DNA of 64,000 nucleotides, taken from the NCBI RefSeq assembly GCF_028769735.1, contig NC_088171.1, forward strand, positions 80,342,716-80,406,715, written 5' to 3'. Source of the DNA: Zonotrichia leucophrys gambelii (taxonomy: Eukaryota > Chordata > Aves > Passeriformes > Passerellidae). Every line of letters begins with the position of its first letter. Position 1 is the stretch's first letter. Positions 36,701-49,241 of the stretch are shown in pieces. Position numbers and translations under genes: made by a program. The notes beneath the pieces are model-generated. The model ran no database searches. It worked only from the letters and a program-made list of their open reading frames with translations, and was not told where the DNA came from.

Positions 36701-39129
36701 CTTGGCATGGTAAGTTCTAGTGCATCCTACTGGCTCTTAATCTGCCTATTCTACTTTACAAAATTCTATTATAATAATAAGCAATAACTTATAAGACATA
36801 TAAAGCATGGAACAAAATGAATTGTCTTGTTCTTTTGGTTGCTGCCTATTTTATTAAAGTTTCTGAAAAAAAAAAAAAAAAACAAGAAACCTCCCAACCT
36901 AAACTCCCACAAAAAATCCCCCAGCTTTCTAATGAAACTTAAACTTTGTACTTCTCAGAGCTGCCAAAATGGTGTTAACTTTCTAAAACTCATATATATA
37001 AAATAACCATGTTCGATGTTACATTTTGTATTGGTTTATTGTGTTAATAGTAATAATTCTACTATATAATGAACTATTATTTTCCACTTGTTTTAATTCA
37101 TTTTAAGAAGCCACAAATATGTAGAGTTTGACTTGTAACATCCAAAATCAAGAACATCTGAGACTCAAAGGGGCTTTACATAAAACTTTCTGCAGAGGAG
37201 GATTTTGCATTTTCCCCTCCTATGTTTTCGGAGTTTTTGTCTTTCACTCTTTTTTCCTTGCCAAATTTGCAATTGATTTCTTCATCTCCCAAAAGTCTTC
37301 ACAGTAGAGCAACTTCCTTTTGGTCAAGATAATTACTTTTACTGACAGTGTAACTTAAATTTGCCTGCTTAATGTAACATAAACATCGTCTTTTTTCAGC
37401 CATGGCTACATTCTCCCGTTCAAATACTGTCAGTTGTTATTCAATTAAGTAGACAAGATTTAAGGCTGAATTTTTGAAGGGAGCCAAAGCAGATAAACAG
37501 GTAGTGTAAATATATATTCCGATGGGATTCTTGATTGTTTTGAACCAACTGAATAAGACTTAACCCTTACACATTCAGTTGTATCAGATTTATATTAGAT
37601 AACTTCATTCAAATTACTAAGATGCTTGGGAAAATAATTAGGAATGAGTTTCAGTCTTCTGGTAGAAAATTGCTGTACCTTTTAGCTCCGCTAGGATGAC
37701 TATAGGTTGTAATCTTCATCCTGTAAAAGTATGTGCTTTCCATCAGAACCAGCAAGCAGTTTGGAAGGGTGACTAGCAAGGGTGGTCTGAGAGGTAACTC
37801 AAGGCTCCAGACAATGAATTTCAAGGTATTTTAATTCCTGCTTCCCAAGAGAGTTCTACAATTTATGAAGCTGGGTATCTGAAAGGCAAGAAAACATGCA
37901 CTGGATGTTACAAACAGAAAATGTGAACTTTTTAGTTTTTCTTAACAGTTTTCCACCTAAATGCTGGAATTCATGAATTTGTATGCTTCTGATATCCTAG
38001 CTGATCTATAAGTGGCTATAATTTTTGTTTGTTTGTTTGAGGTGGGGTTTTGAGTGTTTTTTGTTTTTTAAATGTACACATGGTTTTAGATTTCTGTGAG
38101 CAAAGAATGTAACTTTTCTAAGATGGCATAAATTAATCAAATCCTGGCGTGTTGGCTTAGGTTTCTTCAAAAGCAGGTTGCTGTTGTCCCAGTCAAATTT
38201 GCTTGTTCAGAAAAATTTATTCTTCTTGACAAGAGGTTGACTGTTGCTTTACCTGTTTGGCATATGGGAAGGGAAAAGCTTTTTCATGCTCTTTTTTTGT
38301 GCGAAAAATGTCATGACATTAGATATGGATGCTCATATTCAGTGAAAAGCAGAGTGACAAGGCAGAAAGCTAGGTCGGAGAATGATTATCTAAGGAAACA
38401 ACAACTTAAAGGTTTTCAACAATGAAAATGCCTCAGGATTAAACATGTAAATCTTGCCTGGACAAACCTTGTTGTTGTCTTTACATTTGTCCCAGTCAGT
38501 TCTTTAAATGAGCAGGTACTTGGAGACATTAATTACACTATAACTTTCTCTCATTTCTTATGCCAACCAAGCTTCAAGACAACTTTTGAACGTGCCTAAT
38601 GGCATCATCTAAGTTGTGCTTGGCATGGTACCGTAGTATAGTAGGTGAGATTTTGTGTGATGAAGAAATTGAAGTCTCATGGGAAGTTGGAGTTGGGGCT
38701 GCTAAAAAGTGTAGGTACTAAATACAGAGTGGTACATCTAGTAAATTCTTACAAATCAAAATCTAGGTTAGTCTGTGAGCATTTTGAAAAAATTTAACAA
38801 AATGATTAGTCATATTTGATACTTTCTGAGTACTTCTGATGAAACACCTGTATCATTGATCACCACATGATGGTAACCTGAACCTTCAGTTCAGTGCCTA
38901 ACCTTGTCTGACCTAGTGTGCTTAGAAATGCAGTGAATAGAACAAAAAAGTTCTGGGTATTTTTAAAAGTTTGTGCTTTAATGAAGGAAGCTGACAGTAA
39001 TTGATGAGTTGTAGAATTCTTGCTGCAAATGGTTTTGAAGCCTGAGTTAGAAGAATAATGTGATTTTATATGTGGATTTGCACTGCTGTGCTGATGTATG
39101 TCATCTGATGGTACAAAGGGCAAAACTTG
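33761..39129. other. Intronic DNA, no exon or transposon body seen
   Basis: AT-rich sequence with no recognised transposon. It holds one short minus-strand frame of interest (33,824-34,039, see findings) and an A(17) run at 36,866-36,882 preceded by ATTAAA. Confidence 0.55.
36866..36882 (+). repeat. A(17) run preceded by ATTAAA
   Basis: Seventeen A directly follow TTTATTAAAGTTTCTG. ATTAAA is the commonest variant poly(A) signal, so this could be the tail of a retrocopied RNA. No recognisable RNA body or target-site duplication was found, so simple low-complexity DNA is as likely. Confidence 0.5.
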
Positions 39130-39440
39130 GAAGTGTGATAGTGCATCTCTGTCGTTGCAGGGAGCCCCCAGGCAGGCAATTGCTTACATAGACGCCATCT
39201 ATTGCTCTTTTATATCTTAGTTTGCTACAGGTGTACTTGATTGGTCCTTAAAACACCATCACCATTGGCTAATTAAGAAGCCACCCTTTGGTAAGCAGAT
39301 CTCCATAACACATTCCACATGTTCACAATAGCAGGTGTAGTGAGATAAGAATTGTTTGTCATACTTTTTCTCTGATCTTCTCACAGCCTTTTCCCAGAAT
39401 GGTGCCTAGGAAAGTTGTGTTTCTCTCTGTGGTCAGAGAG
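39130..39440 (-). mobile_element. Probable solo LTR of an avian endogenous retrovirus
   Basis: On the minus strand a compact promoter is visible: a CCAAT box in TAGCCAATGG (plus 39,264-39,268), a second CCAAT in GGACCAATCAAG (plus 39,240-39,244), then a TATATAAAAG-like TATA box (plus about 39,205-39,214), followed by an R-like segment with CAATTGCCTGCCTGGGGGCT. This U3 order and several surrounding phrases agree with my memory of avian ERV LTRs. No internal retroviral genes flank it, so it would be a solo, worn LTR. Edges are approximate and no target-site duplication was confirmed. The family is not assigned. Confidence 0.62.
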
Positions 39441-41460
39441 CTGCTGCTATGCATTTCTTCTTTGTAAGTGCCAAAAATGTAGAATGCATTCTCAAAATTT
39501 TCATTGCAATTAAAGCAACAGAAGACTGTTGGCTTCTGTTTTCTTTCCTTCTGGCCTTTAACTGTGTTAACCTTCCCAGTAGAAGAATTTTGAGTAAAAG
39601 GTTTGGAAGTCTTCTCCTGCTTACAGCTCACCAGGTTAATTCCAGATCCTTCTCAGCTATGCCTGTATGATTTTCAGATGATAAAGTTTGGTCTATTCTG
39701 TGGAAAAAAAAGGAGTTGCAATCTGCCAGAGACCTTGGGAATTAGCTACTGCACATGCATTTGTTTTACTGATGACTTACATCATCCTACAGTTGAATGC
39801 GTAGGAGATAGGCAACACCAATTTCTCTTTTTCTGCCATAATAAATTTGATAGTCCCTTAAAGATTTTACAGATTCAGTAGTATGTATTTTTGGTTGAAA
39901 GTGTTTCTGACAAGCTTGGCAGCTTATTGCACTTATTTTTCACTTCTGACTTCTATTGCCTTTACCAAGAACAAGTAAATTATTGCACAGAGCCTCAGGA
40001 GTCTTGGGAGACTCTGACTTTAATCTCTTCAAAGAAGAATGGACAGGTTGAGCTTAATTAGAAACACGCATGTCTAATCAAAGGGTAAATTTAGAATCAC
40101 ACATTTTAAGAACTGGCATTAAAAGCAGACTCATGATACCATAAAAATCTTTGGTTTCATGAAGCCATGGTATATTTGTGAAGCATAATGCACTATTCTG
40201 ATAAGCAATTGTTTAATACTCTCAGGTACATAGGCCTTCCTAATATGAGTCATTACATAGTTTTTTCAATTAAAAAAATTCCAAAGCATGCAATTCTGGT
40301 CAAACCATGGAAGTTCCCAGTTTCCACTGGGATCCTGTGCACTTAATTCTCAATGCAGACTCTCATAATGAGCACCCAAAGGATGGCTAATACTCCTCAT
40401 TTCAGCAAGGAACAAACATTTCCTTATATTCCATGTATCTTATGTAGCATAGATCTGTTCAGCAAGTACTGTATGTGAATGAAGTGGAAAGCTATGGTGC
40501 AAAATATAAGATTTACATTTTTTCTTTGCTTTTCTTGAGGTTGAGTTTTGATTAGTTGGCTTACATGTTCCTTCTCCATAAATACCTTATATGTAAAAGT
40601 AGCCCAGAGTAATCTGCTTATTAATTCTTGCTTTTCTATCTCTAAGTCTTGGAGATACGGTGCATGTTTAGGTCTTGCTATTTTGTTTTGTGTTGGTTTT
40701 TTTTCCAGTCAGTAAGAGATGTGAATTTTTTTGTAGTGAGTGATAAATATTTTTTCTATTTCATGTGTATTAGAAGAACAGGATTTGAACTCAGCAGAGG
40801 AGACATCTGGTTTTGTGTGGTAAACCAAAATTCCAGGTTTTGATCATGTTTAATGCCTTCAATTTAGCTCAGAGTGGGTAAAATTTTACACAGATGTGTA
40901 AAGTAATTTAGTCTGATTTCCAGAAAAAAAATTATGTAATTAATAATTTTTTTTCTTTTGTGAGCAAGTGCAACACTGGTATTTGAAGAATGCGCTATAC
41001 CTGATGGTGACAGGTGCAACATAAACTTGACCTACCCTTAGGATTTTGGGACATTCTGGATTTTTGAGACCTGGCGTCCCTGACTCCTGGAGATGCTGGT
41101 GTCATTTAATTGGAAATCTGGCTGAACAAAGCCACTTCAAAGAACCTGATTTTCCTGTTTGTGTGTGAAGTCTCTGTATCTAGTTACTCAGAGGGGAGCT
41201 GACCAGTGAGGGGGGAGCAGGTTTCCCTTCACAGCTGTGTTGTGCCCACTGGAGTCCTCAGGCTGACATTGCTGATGGATTGCTCTGCCTGAGACTCTCT
41301 TCCCCCTGAAAGTATCCAGGGAGGAACTACTTGGCTTTTGATCACTGGTGATGAAAATATTTCAGGTCCCCAAATGACAGATTGTTGGTGATCTATTGAC
41401 AGAACAGACTTGGAGCAATGATGTTTGTCAAGGAGCCAAAGAGTCTGCAATATAAATTTC

Positions 41461-41520
41461 TTTTACATTTTGGGGTTTGTTTTGTTTGGTTTTCATTTGG
41501 GTTTTTTTTGGTTTGTTTTT
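41461..41520 (+). repeat. T/G low-complexity tract
   Basis: About 60 bp composed almost entirely of T and G in TTTTG and GGTTT units. Confidence 0.75.
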
Positions 41521-41830
41521 ACTGTACATAGTGTCCAAAGCAAAGGAAGAGATCTGAGATACTGGTTATAGCAGGCTAATAAAAGGCTGGATGGGTATGT
41601 GGGGAATGGGGGACAGACTGGAAGGCATAACTGCTATGTTGTCATGTTATCAATGAATAAGAAAGATGCAAATTAAATCTCTTAACACAGGTAGTTGATC
41701 CAGTTTAGCAAATTTCTAGCAAATACTTTCACAAATACATTTTTGGGAGTGTTTTATTTACTAAAGTGCATCAGTTCTAACATAACACCTTGTGCAGATA
41801 AGCAAAATAGAGTTTGAACTTGTTTAAGAA

Positions 41831-41845
41831 ATGCATGCATGCATA
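41831..41845. repeat. (ATGC)3 self-complementary repeat
   Basis: Three ATGC units followed by ATA; the run is its own reverse complement and could form a small cruciform. Confidence 0.7.
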
Positions 41846-42151
41846 TATTATATTTTTGTGCATTAAACACATATGCAATTAGTTGCACCTCTGTCAAATG
41901 TAAAATTCCTCTCTTGCATTCACGTTACACAACTTGCACATTAATCTCAAAAGCAATGTAGTGTTGTCATCTCCCCCAGGCACAACCCAGCTGTACTCTT
42001 GTTGAATTAGGTAACAGAAGTAGAACTGATTCCATGGGACCCCTGTGTTTTACTAGATATCCCTTAGTAAATTTTTTTTTTCTGTTTATTCTGCCTTCTT
42101 TCCTTTGGCTCTTTAGTAATTCCACAAGATCATGTTTGTTATGAAACCGTT

Positions 42152-42272
42152 GGGGTGAGTTTTTCAGTGGCTTTTGTTTTGTGGTTTTTGGTTTGGTTTT
42201 TTGGTTGGTTGGTTTGTTGGTTGAGCTTTTTTTGTTTGGTGGAGGCTTTTGCTGGTTTTTTGGGGTTTTTTA
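42152..42272 (+). repeat. GGTTTT/TTGG-rich tract
   Basis: About 120 bp nearly free of A and C on the plus strand, with a TTGG-unit core at 42,200-42,222. It is similar in character to the tracts at 41.46, 58.08 and 63.82 kb. Confidence 0.75.
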
Positions 42273-45250
42273 AAGAAAATTACAGTTTATTGCACTGTTA
42301 TCATAAAACAGGTAGGACAAGTAAACTCAGTAGCAGTTAATAGTTTTTATACTATTTGTTCAATATATGAGTTATTGGTGGGGGTAAAAATGGTGAAGTG
42401 GGAAAGTGAAGGAAAAGATCAGAATAGAAGTTGGTTTAGCTGACTTGTCTTATTGAAAGATTCTTTGTGACCTGTAGAACAGTATAGTTCCAGTTTACCT
42501 GATGGTGTAGTATGCTAGTCATCAAATGGAATTGCTCTCTAGGAAGTTGTACAGATCTCCTAAAACAAGTGACTGAGTTTATGGAAATATGCATTCTTGG
42601 GAATAAAGCAATTTATTCTTCCCCTTCTGCTATTTTAAATTCACTTTTTCATAAAGTATTTAGCATGCCTCCAGTAAAATGCTGTAATAAAGAAGCAAAG
42701 ACTCCTGATTTTTGAAGGGCTTAATATTCTCATAATAACATTCAAGTATCCATGTTTTTCAAGTACTTTTCTAATAAATCTTTACTTAAATGTGGTCTTT
42801 TGGTTCCACTTTGGATTTAATAACTAAATAGTATTGGCAGAGTGACAAAAAGAAAGGGTTTTTGCTCATATGGGTTTGTTTAGGAGTGTCTAATTTGTAT
42901 ATACTATGCAATGCATTCATGTTTTTGCTAAACAAAGAGAATGAGTGGTGGATATTAAAAAGATGAGTTGACTAGGAGGAATGGAACAAATGGAAAAGTG
43001 ACACGGTCTTGAAATGCAGATGTATAGCTGTGCTTCAGAAATAAATGTTGTGTCTAAAACCTAGTGTTGTGAATTATGAGTCTCTAACTCTTTCACATCA
43101 TCTACACTAACCTGCAAATTTAAGGGAATAGGATGCAGAAATAAAATTATTTTAGCCATCCTCAAACTCCATGGAAATAGTAGAAGATTTATTGCAGTGA
43201 TATTGCTTCCATTAGCTGACCCAAAACACGTCTCAAGTCGTATCATTCCAAAATGGAAGGTTCTTAGTGAATTTTACAGGCAAGCTGAGGTGCTGTCACT
43301 ACCACTTACTGCTGAGGCTGACTTTTGTCTGAATGGGGACATCCACTGAAAACTTGTACTGCTTCTATGTAGACTTTTCTACCTTTAAGTATGTTCCTGC
43401 GCCTTTATACAGACCCTGATGGATTTCTGTCTCTCTTGTGCCTTCTACTTAAGTTAACTGTACAATAACTATTATGGCTACTGTAGTGTTCTTGTTTCAC
43501 TGTAAGAAAACAAACATTTTTTGCTGAAAAAGCAGTAAAAACTTCCTCTAATCTGAGTTTCCAGTGGCTACCACACTTCCTAATGGCATGATGAGCAATT
43601 TATGGAGTCCAAATTCTCTCTCATTTTTATTTTATAACTTTTATTTGAATGGCAATATCCCACAAATAAACATACATGCATTCAAGAAGCATGGAGAAGA
43701 ATGGTTATGTCTGATTGTGTTATCAGTATCCAAAGCTTGCACTTCTGTCCACAGTCAGTGAAAGGAAAGGGTTAGAGACTTGTGATTGATTTCACAATAC
43801 CAGTTTTTAGATACAAAGTGTATTTCAGAGGCACAGCTATACATCTGCATTTCACAGGAACAGTTGGAGAAAGGAAGGCCAGCACAAAGCTTTTTCTTTT
43901 TTGCAGATGAATCCTTCTGAAGCTCCTTCAAAAAGGTGACTTACCTTGCTGAATGAATTTATAGAACATTGTTCAATATTTCTGATGTTTTAATCTTCAC
44001 ATTTTTCATACATGTGTAGAAGTGAAGAATAAAAGGGACTTGCAATTTAAAGTCTGAGCATTTATACATTCAAAACTTCTGAAGTTTGAAGATGTATGCA
44101 GAGCTTTTAATAGTACCTAAAGATGACATTCAAATATTACCCAAAGGGTAACAGGCATTTAAAGCAATACTTTCTGTCTCTTTATTTCTGCCAGGCAGGC
44201 TTCCTGCTTTCTTTTGAATAGACTTTTTATTTGGTTGTCTTGAAACAGTCATTAATGGGTTAAATAGAATATCATGGAAATTGCTGTGGCCTTGTGAATT
44301 TTGTTCTTGCCTTTTTAATTTTTTTTTACTATTTTGATAAGCTCTACAGCTTATGATACTAATTTACCCCTGAAATAATTTTACGGTGAAGAAAGATACT
44401 GTGAAGGGCCCGAAGCTGCTAATTCTAGATGCAGGCTGGCTCACAGTGGAAGCCCCAGGAGGCTCCTTCAGCACTCCTGTTTGCAGCTGTTGTTTCAAAC
44501 TTTCTTACCATTCTGCCTACAGGAAACCAAACTTCTCAGTATTTGAGTGGAGGTATATTTGCTTCTCATTGATACTGAATTTCAGTAGGTGGATTGTGTT
44601 ATGGAACTGGACCTTAGCCCTAAATTAGAGCAGGACCTTGAGTCTCACTGTAAATATCCCAGTGTTTCCCACATTGAAATAGAGAGTGAGCTCAACACTC
44701 CTGAGTCTATCTGTGACTCTTTACAATAGCAAACAGAACCACAGGCTGGACTGTGCTCCAGCACTCTCTGCCTCTGCAGAGTGGTGTGTAACCAACTCCC
44801 TCCCGGGGCACGCTTAGAAAATTGCGTGCTGCAGCTTCATCAACTGCTCCATGTATGAGAGACCATATGCAGGAATGCAGATGGAGGAACAGACTGGACT
44901 CATCTAAGCAATCAAACATCGTGGTGGCTCTTTATTTTGTATTACATCAGTGTTTTGACAACCATACTTAGATCACAGCCCTGTTGAACCTGTGCTGTCC
45001 AAAACACACTCACAGATGGTCCTTGTGCTGAAGAGTTCAAAAACCTATCTAACAAGACTGCTGAAGGGAAAACAACTCAAGAGAGGCTGAAATAGGTCAG
45101 GAGCAAGCATGAAAATAGGCTCCTGGTTGCTTATGTACTCTGTCTCCTAGAGCATGCAGCCCTTTCCATGTTGCTTAAGCAAAAAGCTCTTGCTACACTG
45201 CTCTCAGTGCATGGGTGGCATAAAAGTTAACTTTTGTTTGACTTCAGCTG

Positions 45251-45314
45251 TTTTTTTTCCAAAACAAGTAAAAACATATTTTATGTGATGTAAGAGGCTT
45301 TTTTTTCCAAAACA
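45251..45314 (+). repeat. Short direct repeat, period 48 bp
   Basis: TTTTTTTTCCAAAACA occurs at 45,251-45,266 and again at 45,299-45,314. The intervening sequence is not clearly duplicated. Confidence 0.6.
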
Positions 45315-45602
45315 GAAAATGTCATTAGTGAGGTTTTTTTTACCTATTTAATAAAATGAAAATAAATAAAAAGAAAGTAATTTGGAAGGGTGTAAACAAG
45401 GCAGGGGTGGAAGGGTGGGTAGAAGTAAGCTGTACTAGATCCCTTCTCTGTGAGAATTTTAAAGAACAAAACTAAAACTTGCTTTGGCAAGAATAATGAA
45501 GCTCTAGAAAGCATCATCTAATACCCTGCTGCTGGTCCCTTACTACACTGTTACTTCTGTTGTATTAACAGAGTGTGTAAGGAATGACATTATACTCATT
45601 TA

Positions 45603-45677
45603 TAGGCAAAGGTTGCTGTTGTTTCATTATGTACTAAATTTCTAGGCAAAGGTTGCTATTGTTTCATAATGTACTAA
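45603..45677 (+). repeat. Tandem duplication, period 40 bp, two copies
   Basis: The unit beginning TAGGCAAAGGTTGCT and ending ATGTACTAA occurs at 45,603-45,637 and 45,643-45,677, with only two or so mismatches between the copies. The near identity suggests a recent local duplication. It lies inside a 157-codon minus-strand open frame (45,642-46,115) that I do not regard as a gene. Confidence 0.85.
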
Positions 45678-46890
45678 GAGACAAGTGGACAGACAACTTC
45701 TGCTCAAGCCTTGCTGTGGTACCAATAGCAGTCTTTCAGTCCTTTGTTGTTTCAAGCAAAAAGGAGCCATTTCAGAGCAGGAAGATGAGGGACAAATGCT
45801 TGAATTCCCTACATCTGTAGGTTTTCTTCTTTTGATAAGGGTAAAGTTGATGTTGGAGTAATTAGAGATTGTTTCAGCAAAATAACTAGCATAGGTAAGA
45901 CCTAGAATATTTGAACAATCTTTCAACTTTTTTTTTTTTTCACTTTCATAAAACATTAATACTATTCTAATATTTGTCTGAAAATATCTCAGTGCTTTTA
46001 AAAGGTTTCTTTTTTGATATAGTCTTTTCTGATATAGTATTTCTTGGTGTTCATTTTGTAAGGAGAAATAAACAAACAAAATACAGAAGTAACAAAAAGG
46101 AAAGAGAAGGGCCAAGGTGGTGGAGCACCCTAGGCTTTGCCCCAGTGGATCAGAAGGTAACCATAGATTTTTCTTTGTAGTTGGTTTATTAGGTAAAAGT
46201 TGCCTTTATCACTTCATGAGTTTTAAATAAAGTAAAATATCTCAACAAATATAGGTAATTACTTTGGTGGCAAGAATATATAATATTTTTGGACATACTA
46301 TGGATTGTGTTTATTGTTCTGGAATAATTTACAGGTAGTAATAGAATACATGCTCAAAACCATAAATAATGCAATATTAATTTGAAAAAGAAAATGTGTT
46401 AAACCTAACAAATTCCATGAAACTTTAGTTGTAGCTTTTGTAGCTGCTGCTCTTTCAGTCAAAGTAATAATTAAAGAACGTTTGCTGAGCAAAATTAATT
46501 TAATTTACAGGAGAAATCTAATTTACTCAACTCTGATCCATTTATATATTTGTAGTCAGCCTCGATAGCATGGTCTATTGAAATTCACAGTGAATTTTAG
46601 AACATCTGCCTTCTAATTATTTTAAATATTACTATCCTAAAAGCATGTACATAAGGAAATTACTCCTTATGGTTTTATACATTTCTATTCTAGGAGCTGC
46701 TCAAAGCATATCTTTGTTTTTCTTATCCATTGTTCCTCTAGATTGTCAGATTACAATCAGCAAGGCTTGTGGAGTTAACAAACCACTTACACCTCAAAAG
46801 GGTAACTACAGCACCAATGACAACAGTGTTTCCTACAGATATAATCTGAAGAGAAAATTCAGAGTAAAACCGATAGTTTCTAGGACTTTT

Positions 46891-46925
46891 TGTTTACCCA
46901 TGTTTACCCAACTATGTTTACTCAT
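46891..46925 (+). repeat. TGTTTACCCA short tandem repeat
   Basis: Two exact 10-bp copies (46,891-46,900 and 46,901-46,910) and a degenerate third copy near 46,915. Confidence 0.75.
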
Positions 46926-47403
46926 GTGTGTGACTGTAGTACATTACCTCCTTTATCCATGGTATAGGTATTTTTTGTGGACTCAGAGAGTGGTTAGACT
47001 GCAAATCTTTTTTTTTTTTTCCTACTTCCAATAGACTGTTCCACAGTTCAGCATCTTTCCCTGGCATCACTTAGTTTCCTCTCTTAAGCTTTGCTCTAGG
47101 CTTTATTTCCTGTGTTTTCAGCTACTAGCTAGCTTGTTTTAGATTCTGCTTTCCTGACTTAGGGCACAGGGTGCTGTTAGTGACAAAAAAGCTGGGCTCA
47201 CTCATCATGATAGTGGTAATATGAAATTATTTGGCATCTCCTTATTGGTCTGTGACTATCAAGCAGTCTCAGGATGTTTCAAGTAAGGCCTTTCCTTTTA
47301 TTGTGGTGTGGACTCTGTTACAGATGCAAGAACATATCTGATCAAGTGCTAATAAACAGCTGATTTGGGCTTCAGAATTATCTTCTAGACAATAGTTTCT
47401 TCC

Positions 47404-47510
47404 AGCAAAAGAAAGTGATATGTCTCTCATGCATTTCTGCCATATTTGCTCACTGAAGAGTGGAGGAGTTTATACCAATCCTCTTTATCATGGCATCTGC
47501 CCATCATCTA
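47404..47510 (+). repeat. Dispersed repeat, copy 1 (pair with 55.9 kb)
   Basis: The stretch from AGCAAAAGAAAGTGAT through CTCATGCATTTCTGCCATAT is closely matched at 55,881-55,924, with weaker similarity further on (ATCATGGCATCTGC against ATCCTGGCATGC). Two such copies suggest remnants of an interspersed repeat that I cannot name. Confidence 0.5.
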
Positions 47511-47569
47511 CTTTAAAAATTCTACTTACCTACTAATTATGTGAGATTTAAAATCTCTAATAATTATCT

Positions 47570-48528
47570 TTGAAAGGTCATGGCTATCATGGCAATTTCC
47601 TGAGGACTGGAGGAAAGCAGACATCATCCCTGCTGTAGAGAAGGATAATCTGGAGAACTACAGTCAAGTCAGTCTCACCTCTGTCCTTGGGAAGGTGATG
47701 GAGAAAATCCTTCCAGAAACACTTTCCAAACACATGAAGGACAAGAAGGTGACTGGGAGTAGTCATAATGATTTATGAAGGAGAAGACAAACTTTGCCAG
47801 CCTGATGGCCTTCTATGGTGAGATAAGATGGCTATGGAGGATGAAGGAAGAGCAACAAGTGTAATTTATTTTGACTTTATGGGAGATTTTTGACAGCATT
47901 CCATAATCTATTCATACTCAATCTTTAAAATTGTGGAAGAAATAAATGAACAGTGACATGGGCTGAAAACTGCCAGATCTGCTGGGCCCAAGGACTGTTG
48001 TCAGCAACAATGACACCTAGCTGGAGGCTAGGCACTAATAGCATACACCAAGGGTTTCTGTTGTGTCCTGTGCTGTTGAACATTTGTGTTTGTTCCTGAT
48101 CTCAGTGATGGGACACTGGGCCACACTCAGCAAGTTTGCAGCTGATAGAAAACTCAGAGGATACACCAGATTGATAAGATGGTGTGTCTGGCTGATACAC
48201 CAGAGGATTGTGGTGCTGTTCAGAAATGTGTTAGCAGGTTGGAGAAAAGAGAAGAAGAAAACCTTGTGAAGATCAATGAAGCCAAAATGCCAAATTTTGC
48301 ACCTGGGTTGGAATAACCTCTTGTGCTAGTTATATGCTGGGGCGGGCTGGCTGGAAAGGTGCTTTGCAGAGGAGGATCTGAAAGTTCCTGGTGGATGGCA
48401 GCAGTGTGCTCTCAGGGCAGAAAAGATCCAACAACTTCCCGGGCTTCAGAGAGAAGTGACTTTTTCATTCTGTGCATTACTGATGAAGCCATGTCTGGAC
48501 AACTGTGCTCAGTTCTGCTGTATTTCAT
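47570..48528 (+). mobile_element. CR1 LINE, internal ORF2 fragment (RT region)
   Basis: A plus-strand CR1 fragment covering the mid to late reverse transcriptase. The frames carry, in order, a decayed P.DWRKADIIPV-type opening near 47,600, a LTSVLGKVMEKIL segment near 47,675, an FNI.VSDLSDG and LSKFADD-like segment near 48,080-48,160 (the catalytic ADD decayed to ADR), and post-RT sequence through the HL.CA..CAV-type segment to about 48,525. Frameshifts and stops divide it, and the terminal 3' repeat is absent. It is dead and truncated at both ends. Confidence 0.88.
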
Positions 48529-49241
48529 AATTCACATTCTTTGACTTAAGTGTTGACATCTCCATTGTCTCAAAGAAATTCAGATATTAATGGACCATAG
48601 TATCAGTTTAACTGTTACTGAATATTGAACAAAGAACAAGGCTTTAAACCAGGAATGGAAGCTGTTTAGACCATGGAAGAATTTTGGGTGTGGGCCTGAT
48701 GTGTTTCCATTGATGCTTGCTTTTAACACAATAGACAACTCGTTTCTCTGCAGATGGGAATCTGTATGTGGTTTTCAGATTGTTCATTGAATGTGGTGGT
48801 CATCCCAAGGATGTCACTTGCATTAATTACTATGGCTTGTTTCTTGACAGGCAAATGGAAAGGAAATACTCTAATGCTGCCTGAAGACTTAGACATTTCA
48901 GGATGTAAAGGAGCTTTGCATGATTTCCAGCAGAGCCCAAAAGACTGCAGTAAATGTGCCTGTGCAGAGCCATTCAGCCTTGTCTGAGACTGCCTTTTCT
49001 ACATTCAAGAGCTTGTCTCCTGAAATTCAGAATTCACAGTAGCTAGACTTGTGTCCCTTAGGAGTCATCATCAGGATGTTTCAAGAGTCTCATTACAGTT
49101 TTCTCCGAAGCAGATGCTGTATGATTTTTGTTAACAATTGGTCTTCATTTCATTTCACCAGTCACTGATATGGCAGTCTAATTCGAATAAAGTGATGAGT
49201 ATGTCTCAAATTAGTCTGATACTGGAACTGGAGAGGTATAT
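48529..49241. other. Spacer between two CR1 copies of opposite orientation
   Basis: About 710 bp with no recognised element. Its flanks are CR1 in plus (left) and minus (right) orientation, so the two copies point toward each other with their 3' sides inward. Confidence 0.55.

Larger units (their letters stand above)
39441..45250. other. Intronic DNA with GT/T-rich tracts
   Basis: No exon or transposon body was recognised. Simple-sequence tracts are present at 41,461-41,520, 41,831-41,845 and 42,152-42,272. Confidence 0.55.
45678..47569. other. Intronic DNA, no gene seen
   Basis: Two longer open frames lie here, 157 codons minus (45,642-46,115) and 129 codons plus (46,645-47,034). Both are hydrophobic at the start and match no family I know. 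A small TGTTTACCCA repeat is at 46,891-46,925. Confidence 0.55.

Noticed and set aside
43055..43085. TGTTGTGAAT phrase resembling part of miR-138
   Set aside because: Only about 10 bases agree, the seed side differs, and no hairpin partner was seen.
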